Positions 10,191-21,675 of a stretch of DNA of 64,000 bases are shown here, piece by piece; within the stretch, counting starts at the first letter, position 1; each line of letters opens with the position of its first letter. Under the pieces are notes generated by a model. The model had not been told where the DNA came from, ran no database searches, and saw nothing but the letters and a program-made list of their open reading frames with translations. The position numbers and the translations under genes were made by a program. Location of the stretch: assembly GCA_002633025.1 (NCBI GenBank), contig NMRB01000667.1:189095-253094 (forward strand), in the 5' to 3' direction. The stretch is from Notospermus geniculatus. Its lineage: Eukaryota; Nemertea; Pilidiophora; Heteronemertea; Lineidae.

Positions 10191-12431
10191 AAACAACGCC
10201 TAATCATGTTTCTGAACGCTAGATGGCGCAAACTGTCATCAACCAATCAGCGACCAGTATTTCACGCAACTAGGGGAAAACATGAAACATATTCTTATTG
10301 GCTGATCGCTCATTGGCTGGTAGATCGAGCGCTTTCGTCAACAACTGGTTGTGACATCTAGTGTTCAGAAAAGGACTTTGGCACCAAGTGTTTCAGTGGT
10401 TGAGGGTGACAGCTTCGAGCGAAGGCCGATACCACTGAATTATTGAGTGTATTAAGTCGCCCCTGGCACAAGAATTCAAGTTTCTTGGCAGGCAAAAACA
10501 GTGGACTGACAAAAATTTGAATGTCGTAAGAGCTTATTAGCCAGAGTCTGTACGCCGTGTAAAAAGGCACTCTCCCTCGGCAATCCGTGAAGACATAAAT
10601 GTAGCATTGCCATTGTCAAGAGCAGATAACACTTTTTTTCTGAACCTCATCACGTTCTCGTTTTTTCTCTCGGAAATTAAGTTTTTTGTACCCCCTTTCT
10701 GAGAGTGGATCCCTTTCTAATACATGTACACCGCTATTGCGAATGAGGTTCACGAAGCAACCCATCATCGCTCAATCAACAGAGTAAACATTTAAGACCC
10801 TTTCGTCACAGTTGTTCCTGATATGAAAAGCTTTTCATGAATATCAATATCGCTTTATATGTACCCTAAACAACCACAGTAATATTTGTCAGGAATTTTC
10901 TGTATTTTTGCTCTTAGTTATAGGCGAACGCTCGATACCATGCAGTGCTCAATCAGCGTAAGGCTAGACAGTCATGCCAATAAAATTGCTTCCCTTGGAT
11001 GTAGGAAAACCATGGTAGCTTGTTTCCCCGGCAAGCGTGACAGCAGAATGGCCATGTGGTGTTTCTATGATAGCTAGCAGTAGTTTATGAGATGGGGAAG
11101 CGATAGTATAGCATCAGCAAATCTTAAGGAGTTTCACACTTCACATTTTGTAAGTTATCTAAAATCGATTTACCACATGTATAGGATGCCCGAGAATGAT
11201 GTTCGTTGCCATCTGACTGGAGCCCGGTATAATGGCGTCATTTCGTTCTCAGTAGATGCAAAAAAATATTTTTGATAGATATTTTAATATTTAATTAAAT
11301 GTAATTAAAATTACATTACTACGACAAAAGAGGCGAACGGGACGTTGATTTCCATTATTAATCAGGAACAAAAATGATTTCGTCGGAGGCTGTGTTCTTG
11401 TACATGTTGTTAGTATAATTAGCTTACGACATATTGTACAAACTTGTAATGTAACGTTCAAAGACGCTTGACAATTCAGAAAATGCCCTCGACTGGAAAA
11501 AAAACAATTATATGTACATGTACAAATGGCCAGCGGAATAACGGTTTCTGGTAATTCTACCAAACACGTCACTCCTTGACAGTGATTCCGGTCTCACCAC
11601 TGGGGGTTCCTGGTGTGTTCGAGCCTGAAAGCTATTAAACAGTTGTTCACATCATCATCTTTGTTCTTTTCATAGCGTTTAAATTGTGTCAAGAAAAAAG
11701 ATAAATAATTTTCTCAAACAATTTTCAAAGAGTGACAGGTTGCGTGGAATTTCCGTTCTGCTTTGCAAAGTTTGCACTTGTAAACATTCTGTGATCTTAT
11801 TATCAAATGTGTTCAAATCGACAACACAATCCATAGAGCAAAGGAGGCTTGAAAAAGATCTGGCATGCAGGCTCCGTTTCATTCACCAACGAGCATAAAT
11901 CACGCATCTCATCCTCCTGTCAAAGATCGTTGCTGTCATAAGATGCTAGTATTACCAAAAAAAGATCAGACGCAAAAACATCTATTTCGGTATTACAGAG
12001 AATTATTTTCTTTTCCGAACTGTTCGAGGATAACTTCCACACATATCTGTGAACTTCACGTGATTGTCACCGATTCCATGTCATGACTTTCACTTAAAAG
12101 ATAAACAACGACATCATGATCCCTGCTTCTTTCTGAAAATTGAGATGTCACATCCTGTTATTATCGATCAGCCTCACTCTTTCAGCAAATTCTTTTCTTT
12201 TAGTTATCAGGTTTAGTTTCTTGAGCACATCACGAGTGAAAAACACAATGCCGCGTTCCGTGTTCCTTTGACGACGTCAACGGTTTTTTTCCTGGTAATG
12301 CGAAACTTTAGTTGACATCGTGGTCCCTAGAAACATCAAGTATCAACAGAAGGCAAATGACTTTTGTTTGGAGGACAAGCGTGATTGGCACTCTTATTTG
12401 ATCTCAGGACAGGAGCAAATAATAATTTGAT
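10191..12431. other. Unannotated region
   Basis: No gene or element is supported. An AT-rich palindromic patch lies at about 11280-11318 (TTAATTAAATGTAATTAA). Many reading frames are short. Confidence 0.4.
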
Positions 12432-12507
12432 AAAATTGTTTGGAAAAACAGTTCGGTGTAACATGTGTCAAAATTGTTTGGAAAAACAGTTCGGTGTAAC
12501 ATGTGTC
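12432..12507 (+). repeat. 38-bp perfect tandem duplication
   Basis: Two identical copies of a 38-bp unit beginning AAAATTGTTTGG and ending CATGTGTC. The identity implies a recent duplication. Confidence 0.9.
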
Positions 12508-13111
12508 AGTGTTTCTGTGTGTGAATGTTGCCCCTCATTGTCCTGCCCTATTGAACAGTCATGATCACGGTCACTACGGTCCTAAAACAAAGAAAGAAAC
12601 ACTGAAAAACGAGGAACATTAGCAGATGTTACACCGGTGCTCTGAACAGAAATACCTATCTCAGATTATATACAAATTGCGGGACTACTATGCCAATACC
12701 AAGTCATGCCAAGTGACAACTCAAGCTGGAAATCCCTGGCGGTTCCTTCTGTAATATTGTTAATTTATTATCAACAACATCGCGTGTTTGCTTGCAATTT
12801 CCTCCCCGTCGGGATCGACCTGCAGCCACCTGATGTGCCGTTAGGGTGTCCTTAGTGTTTACACAAGAAATAAATATCGCCGGTGACAATTAATACGTTG
12901 GGCATGATTACATATAATATTCGATCGGGTGTCTGTCACGCAAACTGTTCATATCTTGGATTTACCGAAGTATAATAATCATTCCTGGTCATTTGCTACG
13001 AGCTTGTCTACCGGTCACAGTATAGGGAGAACAACATGGGAAGGATAGGTTTTCCTATTGATGGAGTACTTCGGAGTTTTCTAAATGGAGATTAGGGAGT
13101 TTTCGTAAAGA
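12508..13111. other. Unannotated spacer
   Basis: No recognisable gene or repeat. Confidence 0.4.
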
Positions 13112-13206
13112 CCCCGAAACGCCAACGCGAACGCAAAACCCATTGCTCGATGCCACGAAAAAAGCGCCGAACAAAAGGATAGACGTTTACGTTGGCGTTT
13201 CGGGGG
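13112..13206. mobile_element. CCCCGAAACGCC MITE, copy 2
   Basis: The termini CCCCGAAACGCCAACGCG and GTTGGCGTTTCGGGG are inverted repeats, collinear with copy 1 at 8130-8224. It is followed 15 bp later by an unrelated MITE. Confidence 0.75.
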
Positions 13207-13221
13207 AACTACAAACCTCTC

Positions 13222-13360
13222 TAATAGGGAGGTTTAGAAAACAAACGATAAACGTAAACTTTACGACAACGTTATTTTTCATACTACACATTAACCAGAT
13301 TTTATATTGCATTTTCGGTACAAAAATAACGTTGACGTTTGATTTCTAAACGTCCCTAAT
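13222..13360. mobile_element. AGGGAGGTTTAG MITE, copy 1 (uninterrupted)
   Basis: The left arm AGGGAGGTTTAGAAAACAAA and right arm TTTCTAAACGTCCCT are inverted repeats, and the inner GACAACGTTATTTTT block is mirrored by AAAAATAACGTTGACG. The same family occurs at 54709-55049, where it carries a retroposon. The present copy shows the empty site (GAATGCAATATAAAATCTGG-like on the opposite strand). Confidence 0.7.
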
Positions 13361-14689
13361 ATCGAGATTCGGCCCTACGCCGGTCTAATGGAATTTTCAA
13401 GAAAGGACGGCCTAATCAGCAGATGCGTAATGATGGTTCATGGTGTACCAGGGGAGAAAATCCAATGAATGGAAGTTCTCAATAGCATTTTCAATGGTTA
13501 TGGTCAGCGTCAGTGAAATAATCTTCACGAAGGCTTACCATCAGGCCAGTCGCACCCGGACTTTGAGTCCAGGGGACTATTTTAGCGTTCACACAGGAAA
13601 TAAAGGAAGACACAAGGAATGCAATAGCAGCGGGGAGGGAGACTGCAGTTACCGACTCATATACAGCAAAGAAAGAACAGCCATATTCCCTCTCTCTTGA
13701 CTTCTCCGAACTAAACTGGGGTCTGAGAAACCAATGAAGTGCCTTCAACTATTGGCAAGCTAAGTGGTCATTAATTTGCGAGAAGTGTGGTCATATATCA
13801 TTCTACAGTGGTTGTAGGTAATGGAATCAGATAAAGGACCAATGGATTTCATGTGTGCACACCCAAATGTATACTTGAAGCAATAGCAAATATACCAAAG
13901 TCGAAGGCTGATAGACGTGAACTGAAGAAATCTCAAAAGAACCTCAAAAGGATTTTTCCTGTGAAAAATACAAAGATGTTGATTCGCACACACTTTCTTT
14001 AGTATCGCCTTTGCCTCACTTTTGTCTCTACCCCTGCAAAGTGTTACCTATAAAGAAAACCACTGCCAGATAATTCCTTCTATGAACCTGTGAACCGTTG
14101 TTAGAAACAACACATCAAGAAGGTATAGGATTCAAAGGCGTTTGTGACAAAACGACGACTCCATAAAAACGATAAACAAAGACGACCCAAATGAGCCTTC
14201 ATCAGCTATCCCGACAATGTGATATTCATGTTCCTCGATAATGGGTCCAAATGATACGACCATGACAACATTATTGGAGGGCCCAAGATGTTTTTCTTGT
14301 AAAGCTTTGCGTTATTGACCAGTGGTTCTCAAAAGCAAATTGACATTGTTGCTGAAGATCTTACGTTCTAAATATGGACTTGGCTCGTTTGAGAGATAAA
14401 AGCGTGGTGACGTGGCGTTAAAGAGGAATTTTATGTTAAGCTGAAAAAAGCAACGAGGTTATCAACCTCCCTGGCCATAATGGACGTTATGGCACGATGT
14501 TGGTTTGAGGAGCGAGGAGGCAAAAACTGGCAAAAGCCGATGCGAAATGTGCTGTAATCACAGCGCATTAATGTCACATAGGAACCTACGAATTCTCAAA
14601 AAACCTCTTTTGAGCCAAACATGAACGAACTCTTGAATATAGGGATCACTAAATCCTCAGGTTGCATGTGTGCACTAAAATGGTGATGT
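13361..14689. other. Unannotated spacer
   Basis: No supported gene. Open frames overlap each other on both strands and show no conserved motif. Confidence 0.4.
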
Positions 14690-14718
14690 GGGGGTGGGGT
14701 TGGGGGTTGGGGGTGGGG
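14690..14718 (+). other. G-run cluster, potential G-quadruplex
   Basis: Five runs of four or five G are separated by one to three bases (G5-T-G4-TT-G5-TT-G5-T-G4). This satisfies the usual intramolecular G-quadruplex rule on the + strand. No adjacent gene is identified. Confidence 0.7.
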
Positions 14719-15702
14719 TGAAATCTTCAAGACGCGGGTTTACCAACACCTGACTTACTAACTCGGGACGCCAATGACACGCCACAGTGAGACCGGAGAT
14801 GCAACTGTGTATGACGTCACCTGGTGCGGCGCTTGCTTCAAAATACATGTACATGTACACTCTTGCTAATAAAAAATGAGTGACAGACCCAAGGGTGACT
14901 TCTTGAAAAATCAGAGTCCTTTTCATTTCTTCCTGAGAGATTGTCCGCATATATGCGGTGCAGTTTGCCGATTTTTCAGTTTGCAACAAAAAAGCTTTGC
15001 TTGTAATGTACTTTACAATTATGTCAGTATGAGTTGGGCACTGGAAAACTGAGAACCCAACCAAAAAACGCGACGGAACTCGCGAACCAGCTCCCAGTAC
15101 TTCAATCTGCGCATTTGGATGGTCGTACAATGATCTATTCGTATTGGCTTCAACATAAAATGAATGACTGAATGTTTTTATATGACTCATTTTATCCCAA
15201 AGGAATAGCGGCGAGAACTTTCTTTATGAGAATCTCATATTACGAACTTCTTTTACAATAGCTTGGTCGCCAAGCGAAATGCCTACGATTCAGACTGTAT
15301 AATGGTATCTTTGTGTCGGGCGGACAATAAAAGGGTCGCCATCTCCCCATTTCGCCTATTCCCATTTCACCTAATTCCCCATTCGCCCTCATCCGCTTTC
15401 CGTCCAATTCCAATTTTGCCAATGAGCGAGTTGCTTTGTATTGTCTAAACAAACTACTTATATAATCAATCAATTGCTTTTGTTCCGGTGTAACATCTCT
15501 TAGTTATTCCCTGTCAGCTATTGTACCCATACAATAAACTGAGCTAAAAATCCTGACTTACAATTATAATGGACATACACACAACGTGTCAATTTTTTCG
15601 AGCATTTCCTAAACAATGGGGGAACACTTAGCCATAGCATTACTGACAAATGTTACACTGGTTTTAACTCGAAATGTTAGTAATTCACGGCAATAGCAAG
15701 TG
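14719..15702. other. Unannotated spacer
   Basis: A 171-codon minus-strand frame (14675-15190) reads out of the G-run cluster and has no recognised domain; it is treated as chance. No other structure was seen. Confidence 0.35.
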
Positions 15703-15797
15703 AGGTTTCGCAAGCGCCCGGTTAGGCCATACGACAACGTTTATACCCACACAATATAAACGTCGTCGTAGGGCCTAACCGGGCGCTTGCGAAACCT
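15703..15797. mobile_element. GGTTAGGCC foldback, copy 1
   Basis: The arms AGGTTTCGCAAGCGCCCGG and CCGGGCGCTTGCGAAACCT are exact complements, and complementarity continues through GTTAGGCC, ACGACAACGTTTATA and its partner. Other copies lie at 33236-33357, 33893-34014 and 60809-60936. The element is almost entirely hairpin, with a loop near ACCCACACA. Confidence 0.85.
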
Positions 15798-16349
15798 ATA
15801 TTAACTTGCCCAACAATTACATTACGTGTACTTGTATCTTATTCAAGTTTTACTAAGTATGAATTAAGTTAACAGCACATCATTAAAATTAAAAGAAATG
15901 TTACGGAAAAGCGCTTACCCTTTCTTGGAAAAAGTGACAGTAACATTGCAAAAATGATCTTGAAGTCTTTACTAATCCACTTCATTACGATCCAGGTTGA
16001 AATTTGACAGTCCCGTCGTGCATAGCTAAAGATTCATTAACCAGTATGAATAGCGTCTAAACATCACAATTCTAATGAATTCGGTTAGAATGATGCAGGT
16101 GCTGCTTTTGAGATTCAAACACTGTTTCTCGTATTCTGCTGTACAAAAAAGACCAACAACAAGGCAACAATATATCCAGAAGACACTTTTGAATAACCAC
16201 GCCTAGTCCGCTATCTTCAACTAGCAACGCCTAAGAACTATACAGCCGGTAGCTGAATGTTCCAGTGTAATTGAATTGGACGAAAGGGCCATCAAAATTC
16301 GCCAAGGAAAAGTTCTTTCATGAGAAAACTCCGAAATCGAAGTTGATAG
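15798..16349. other. Unannotated spacer
   Basis: Nothing recognisable was seen. Confidence 0.4.
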
Positions 16350-16661
16350 AGCAAAGACTGGTATCAACCACAACTAGTTGTAAATCGAAAGATTGCTCAG
16401 CGTACAAATCAACTTAAAAGGCGTAAGGCTGTGTGGTGCAACCAGATGAATTACGAATATATCGGCGTGGCGACCGTTCAGATCCGTCTATCTCCGCTGG
16501 ATGCAGCAGAATGGCGAAAGCCAGTTCCCATTCAGTTTTATTCCGCGTACAGCGCCAATCGGATCGCAGGCATCGTGGCGTTCAATAAAAGGCGGCGGCG
16601 CTCTTCAGGTCCAGATAGCTTGTTTTCTGATGTAGAAAGTTCATCAGACGCTTTTTATTAA
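16350..16661 (+). CDS. Possible terminal coding exon, unrecognised
   Basis: A stop-to-stop frame of about 103 codons ends in TAA at 16661. Its composition looks protein-like: a YEYIGVATVQIRLSPLDAAE stretch, a basic KRRRR run and an acidic/serine tail (SDVESSSDAFY). The first stretch faintly recalls the late strands of a C2-type beta sandwich, but the match is too weak to name. CAG just before ATGAATTACGAA could be a splice acceptor, though the pyrimidine tract is poor. No neighbouring exon was found. It could equally be a chance frame. Confidence 0.2.
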   Translation, partial: SKDWYQPQLVVNRKIAQRTNQLKRRKAVWCNQMNYEYIGVATVQIRLSPLDAAEWRKPVPIQFYSAYSANRIAGIVAFNKRRRRSSGPDSLFSDVESSSDAFY

Positions 16662-16993
16662 AGTGTAGGATGAAACAATTTCATCATTCACTTACATGTA
16701 GATTGAAAAAAATATTAACTTACTGAAGAAGTAGAATATTGCATTCATATGTCAAGGGACAAGTGTATACCATTAACTGTTACAACCTAATAAACGATAT
16801 AGAGAAATACGATATGGAGAAATGATTGTTTGGGAGTTTTTAGCTTTAAGCTGCAATCCGTTTCTCTGAGATGAAATCTGCCTTGTAAACGATGTTCCTG
16901 GTGCCTTTTTTTACAAAAACCCATTTGAGTTTCTTTTTCGTATTCTTCGACTTGTTGCCTATTCTCTCCCTGAGTTTAGGCCTACTCATGAAC
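16662..16993. other. Unannotated spacer
   Basis: Nothing recognisable was seen. Confidence 0.4.
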
Positions 16994-17036
16994 ATGAAAT
17001 ACATGTAGTAACGGGGTTCTAAAGGTGAAATACGTA

Positions 17037-18077
17037 GGGTCGTATTTTAGAACGTTCCTTAACGTTAAGGTCGACCGTAAGTCTATTGTAAAACCATCCA
17101 GAGCTTTCTGGGCGAGCGATGCAAGGGGGAAAACGTATACTCTTAGGAGTTGTGAGAATTCTGGAGTGGAGATGCAGGCTTAGGCCTACATGATCCCCCT
17201 TCTCCAGCTGAAATGTGGATCCGGAATGTAGAAGAGTGGCAGCTGAAAGAATTATCAAAGAACGTTTGTTTCGGAACAGAGGGATGCATCCCTCATACAT
17301 CCGAAATAAATGGCTACCGCTAGGCTACCTACGGCAGCCTAGCGGCAGCCTGCGTAGCTATGGCATTATGGATTAGGATCTATGAGAAAATTCCACAGCA
17401 GCACTGAAATCCCGTCAACGAAAAAAGTATTTGTGGGCTATAACCCAAGTCATTCACAGGCCCAAAAAGAAACATATTCACTTATTCCAGTAACGGGTAG
17501 CACTTGTCACAAAAGCACGTGAAGACGAACCTGCGAACGGCGTGCTGAACTGGCGGTTGGTTATAGAGAACTACATGTATGCATGAATTAGGCAAAGCAG
17601 ACAAAGAACTCTGTTACTAAGCCACATTGTGGCATTTCTGACAATGGCTTATGCTGATTCAATGGCCGATTACGCTGTTAACAGGCGTGATTTCTTATCT
17701 GCACGGGGTGATAGACAGTGAAGCGAACATTCGACTTCGGCTTGGCCTATAAGCAGAAAGCAGACGACTGCTACAAAATCCCGAATTTTCGTGTTATTTT
17801 CGGCGATATTGTATCCATTCATATATGATTACTTACTACGGATATCTTTCGTGGAAACAGTACCGCTAAGCACAACTAATACGGCGTGTTCACGCAATGG
17901 GAGACAAAAATGCATATTCCTGAAAAATCCTCTATGAGGCATTCTACTCGCTGGTTCGACAAAGTAATTCGCTGGCTACGCCATTTTTCGCCTGGCGGCG
18001 AGCCCAGGAACCATTGCGTCGAGAACAATAGATTTAAGGTGGACCTTAATGTTAAGGAACGTTCTAAAATACGGCCC
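17037..18077. mobile_element. 1041-bp TIR element inserted in the SINE-like repeat
   Basis: The left end GGGTCGTATTTTAGAACGTT and right end AACGTTCTAAAATACGGCCC are inverted repeats, with similarity extending about 53 bp (TCCTTAACGTTAAGGTC, then TCTATTGT). The flanks are GTA on the left and ATA on the right, and the uninterrupted copy at 52960-52962 has ATA. That fits a 3-bp duplication with one mutation, or TA plus one base. No transposase is encoded; the interior contains a short perfect hairpin at 17317-17345. Confidence 0.7.
17317..17345. repeat. Short perfect hairpin
   Basis: CCGCTAGGCT and AGCCTAGCGG form a 10-bp perfect stem around a 9-base loop, inside the 17037-18077 element. Confidence 0.8.
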
Positions 18078-18150
18078 ATAGCTTCCTACCGGATTTGAAC
18101 CCACGGACTCTCGCATTAGGCATCAAATGCCAGCACTCAGGGGCAGAGTT

Positions 18151-18633
18151 CTGTCCAAGAGTTTACTCATGGACAGAACTAAACGTGCAGTCAGCATACA
18201 TGTACTGATCCTCTGGTCATACATGTAAGGATGCTTAGATATGCCCAACGTTTTTGTTCTGGTTCCGTCTTAATTTCAAACCTGCTGTTTTCAGCAAATT
18301 CCATCATGATAATGTGCTATAGCTATAGCTCTGTTATCTTCGTATCGCAGACGTTCGCTGCTTTGTTGACATCAGGTGTGGGTTGTTCAAAGGTAGTTAA
18401 CGGTGAACATGCCCCCTGCCCTTTCATCACCCCTATGATTAATCGCACTAGCTCCGATGCGCCCCCAGGGTTGTTCCTGCTGTCATTTCCCATAATCATA
18501 GGTATATACACCTGTATTTTTCACAAACAAAAGTAGTACTTTATGATATGATCAAGGCCCGGTTGTTCCAAACCTACAGTATTTTTCACCAACGTGACTG
18601 GGCGTTATCAGTAACTTAGGAACAATTCTGTTT
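18151..18633. other. Unannotated spacer
   Basis: Nothing recognisable was seen. Confidence 0.4.
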
Positions 18634-18820
18634 TTCAAAATCGCCTTTTCTGACTCTTTTAGGTGCCACGGACCCAAAATGATTTTTTTTGAGAAAAACA
18701 TGTATCGCTGGTTGGAAAAATTGCTTGTTTCAAAATCGCTTTTTCAGTCTAACCGTTGAGTGCCAGAGAGGCCGCCTGGGGCCAAAAATGAATTTGTTTT
18801 AGAAAACATTTGTCGCTGGT
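18634..18820 (+). repeat. ~95-bp diverged tandem duplication
   Basis: Units start at 18634 and 18729 with TTCAAAATCGC, then share GTGCCA, a CCAAAAATGA-like block, a T-run, AGAAAACAT and TCGCTGGT. A partial third relative appears at about 24147-24210 (GTGCCAGAGAG ... GGAAAACA). Confidence 0.6.
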
Positions 18821-19470
18821 AAGCTCATTGCCGTCAGCGCCGCATTACAGATACGGTGGTTATGTCAAAATTTTGAACAGCCACAATGCCACCTGACACG
18901 AGGACACGACTTGATTTTTATCATATCAGGAGGATTCTTGAAGTAAAAAACTACTTGCCTCTCCTCTTTGAAAGCGTTTCCATCTGGTGTCAATACCCAA
19001 CACAGCACCTCGTGTCACCATTGATCCACTTCCCAGTGCCATCCGGCGGTGATTGACAATTTCCTTTCATTATTCTACGCTTCCTGCGAGAACCATTTTG
19101 AACCCCCGTGCTGTATCGTTATGATGGCAATCAAATTGTTGTGTCGTGGTCTGGTTCGAAGGTCTACCTGATTACATAAAGCTACACGGTACACAGGCAC
19201 GCCGTTTACAAAGGCTTCAATTACAAAGGGTTCGTGACCTTGTAACTCTTCGGCATCTCTTATGTAATCGCACCCTTACCTCAGTCCGCATGTCAGTTTA
19301 CAGTTCACCTTGTAACGATTTACCCAACGTGTGACACCCACAGAAAATCTTAGTGCTAGCTGTGCTTTGTTGTGTGACAGTTGGCACCTTCGAAGTCGGC
19401 CTGTGTATTTTCCCATATTCCTTTTCAATTACCCATGAGGATTTATCATGCTGAAGGAACATTCTTTAAC
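18821..19470. other. Unannotated spacer
   Basis: Nothing recognisable was seen. Confidence 0.4.
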
Positions 19471-19534
19471 TACTCTTCAACCTTACCAGTGTTCCAACGA
19501 GCTACTCTTCAACCTTACCAGTGTTCCAACGAGC
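19471..19534 (+). repeat. 32-bp perfect tandem duplication
   Basis: Two identical adjacent 32-bp copies beginning TACTCTTCAACC and ending CCAACGAGC. Confidence 0.9.
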
Positions 19535-19593
19535 TAAAGAGTGCCAAAGACGTAAGTTTTTTTACACGTACTATGTTGTTTAAAATGACCATA

Positions 19594-19850
19594 ACCAGTC
19601 GACACCATCACGGTAAACCGTGACTGTACATTCGTCTGTACAAAATGTAGGCCCAATTTTCAAAAACTTTTAACTTCTTTAAAAAAACTTTGAATTGAAA
19701 AAAATCAGCCATATTCATGTTGAACACACATAACTCGATATATTCAGGAAGAATTTTGCGGGTTTTTTCAATGCTGAATTTGTACACAATTCTGGAGAAA
19801 ATGTATGTGGTCTCACACATTCACGGTTTACAGTGATGGTGTAGACTGGT
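19594..19850. mobile_element. Foldback-type element with 30-bp arms
   Basis: ACCAGTCGACACCATCAC on the left pairs with GTGATGGTGTAGACTGGT on the right, and the arms continue through GGTAAACCGTGA and its complement, with two mismatches. The AT-rich interior of about 195 bp is not coding. No clear target duplication was seen. Confidence 0.65.
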
Positions 19851-20562
19851 AACTCCATTGGGTCTTGTGGGTCTGGTGCAACCTTCTTTTTGACGTCGCG
19901 AGTTCCGAAAACTGTACTCCGAGTTTAAGTCGGAGTTGGAATGGAAGTCTGAGCGATAGGCAACCATTATAGTATTCAAAGTACTTCTATCACAGCGTGC
20001 AGTGTACAGAGTGTCAGTTAAAAGGAACAACTACTTACATACTTATTGGCTTTTGATATAACTGCTGTATATGATAGATACAAGGCACCGAAGGGGGCTT
20101 AGTTCCCTTTCGTATAAAATCAGAAGGTTTGTAGAAAGCTAGAGCGGATGCGTTTCCAATTAAACCACTTGAGTAGAGAGAGGGAACTTGTAAAGGGTTC
20201 TGAAGAGGCTTTGATGTTGGGCTGTCGCCCACAGAACTTTGAGCAAAATATGTCATCTTATTTATCAGTAAAGTCTGAAAATGCTAAAACATGAAAATCC
20301 TCTTTGTTTCCCTCCTTAAAACATGTTTGATAATTTTTTTTCTCCTGTGATGAAGATGTTTGATTTATAGGCCACGCCCCTCGTTAAACTCTGAGTGTAA
20401 CAGTTCAGGACCAGCGCTCTCATTGGTCCTTTTAGATCGCATTTCGTGCTTTGATTGGTGGATGGCCAGCAATGCTTGGTATCAGCGTAAGAAGGAGTCA
20501 AAGAGTGCCAACGAAGCAAGCCTACATGTAATTACGAAGGCCCAGAAGGCTCATTCAATCTC
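19851..20562. other. Unannotated spacer
   Basis: Nothing recognisable was seen. Confidence 0.4.
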
Positions 20563-20636
20563 CAATCTTCAAGCTTGAACCAGAACTTCAGTCTTCAAGC
20601 TTGAACTAACTCCGACTTCAATCTTCAAGTTTGAAC
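20563..20636 (+). repeat. 28-30 bp tandem repeat, three units
   Basis: The core CTTCAAGCTTGAAC occurs three times (third copy with AAGTTTGAAC). The core itself is palindromic around AAGCTT. Confidence 0.8.
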
Positions 20637-21611
20637 CAATATTGATATCAGAACAAATATCATCATTCCAGTACCATCAGTTATATCGGCCATCATGTGC
20701 GATGATCTTTGTACGGATGCACAATGTGCTGAATTTGACAGAAAGTTTCCACTGACAGCCTGATTAAACTTTTTTATGTCTGCTGCTCCCAGCGCTTCCG
20801 CGCACAAGCCGGTGTCGTATGGTAGTTGGCGTGTAATCTCGGAGGAAACCGAGGTTTCATTCGTGTCAGAGAAGGCAGTGACTGTGTCATTGCGCCGCAA
20901 GACATCTCGGTTCATGAGGTTATACCGCTGACATTCTACATGTCATCTTCTTGAAAAATTTCGTGGTACACCCCAACTAAAAGACGTTGTGTGTAGCCTT
21001 TAGCTTTCCATAAAATCGAATACGTTCCCTAAAGGATAGCAATTGCCTGAGGTCGCTGCTACCACAGTTTCCTAACAATTTCAGCTATCACAAAACAAAA
21101 AGTCTGCATCGCTTCCTCATTATCTCCTCTGTACTGTTTTGCAAATGATATTCCCATAGAAAGATCACCCCAAAGGTTTCAAGCTTCATGCTAAATGGTA
21201 TTTACATAAACCTCATTTCCGAATTACGAACTTGTAACGAAGCAACGAGTGTTTGGCTATACGCGTTGACGGGTGAAGCAATGGTACTTCAAGTCGTCGT
21301 GGATCGAGAGGAAGGTATTGAAGTGTAATACCATCCGTTTACCCCGTGGAGTAAAAGGTGGTCCTGGGGTTTTTGTTGACATTCCTGGTTTGCCCATCTA
21401 GTGGCAATTGACACCAACCTGACTGTAGCGGAAAGTAGGAAATCGACTGGTTTGTCGCTAATGAAATGGACGAGTATATGGAATATTAGGGTGGTTTCGC
21501 AAGTATGACGAAACACGAAGTACGAAATACGAAATTCAACTTCACTTCCATGACGTAATGTATTTCAGGAGATGGTTGGTAGCACAAATATCGCTTGCTG
21601 CAAGAGCGTCG
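20637..21611. other. Unannotated spacer
   Basis: Nothing recognisable was seen. Confidence 0.4.
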
Positions 21612-21675
21612 TTTAGCGTATGACGTTAGACCGATGTAGAGTCTGTTAGCGTATGATATTAGACCGATAGAGTCG
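21612..21675 (+). repeat. ~32-bp diverged tandem duplication
   Basis: TTAGCGTATGA..TTAGACCGAT.TAGAGTC occurs twice in succession. Confidence 0.7.

Larger units (their letters stand above)
16994..18150 (-). repeat. tRNA-like SINE copy, split by a 1-kb insertion
   Basis: On the minus strand, 18150-18078 carries GGGTTCAAATCCGGTAGGAA, which includes a polymerase III B-box-like motif, and a possible anticodon stem GCATT/AATGC. The repeat continues at 17036-16994 after the element 17037-18077. The copy at 52926-53005 reads straight across the junction (GGTAGGAAGCTATGTCTTTC). The T-stem pairing is imperfect and no full cloverleaf was recovered, so this is a tRNA-derived repeat at best. Confidence 0.5.

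Noticed and set aside
18078-18150. Functional tRNA gene on the minus strand
   Set aside because: The B box is good, but the T-stem pairs poorly, the anticodon loop would be eight bases, and no acceptor stem was found; a SINE-like repeat is more likely.
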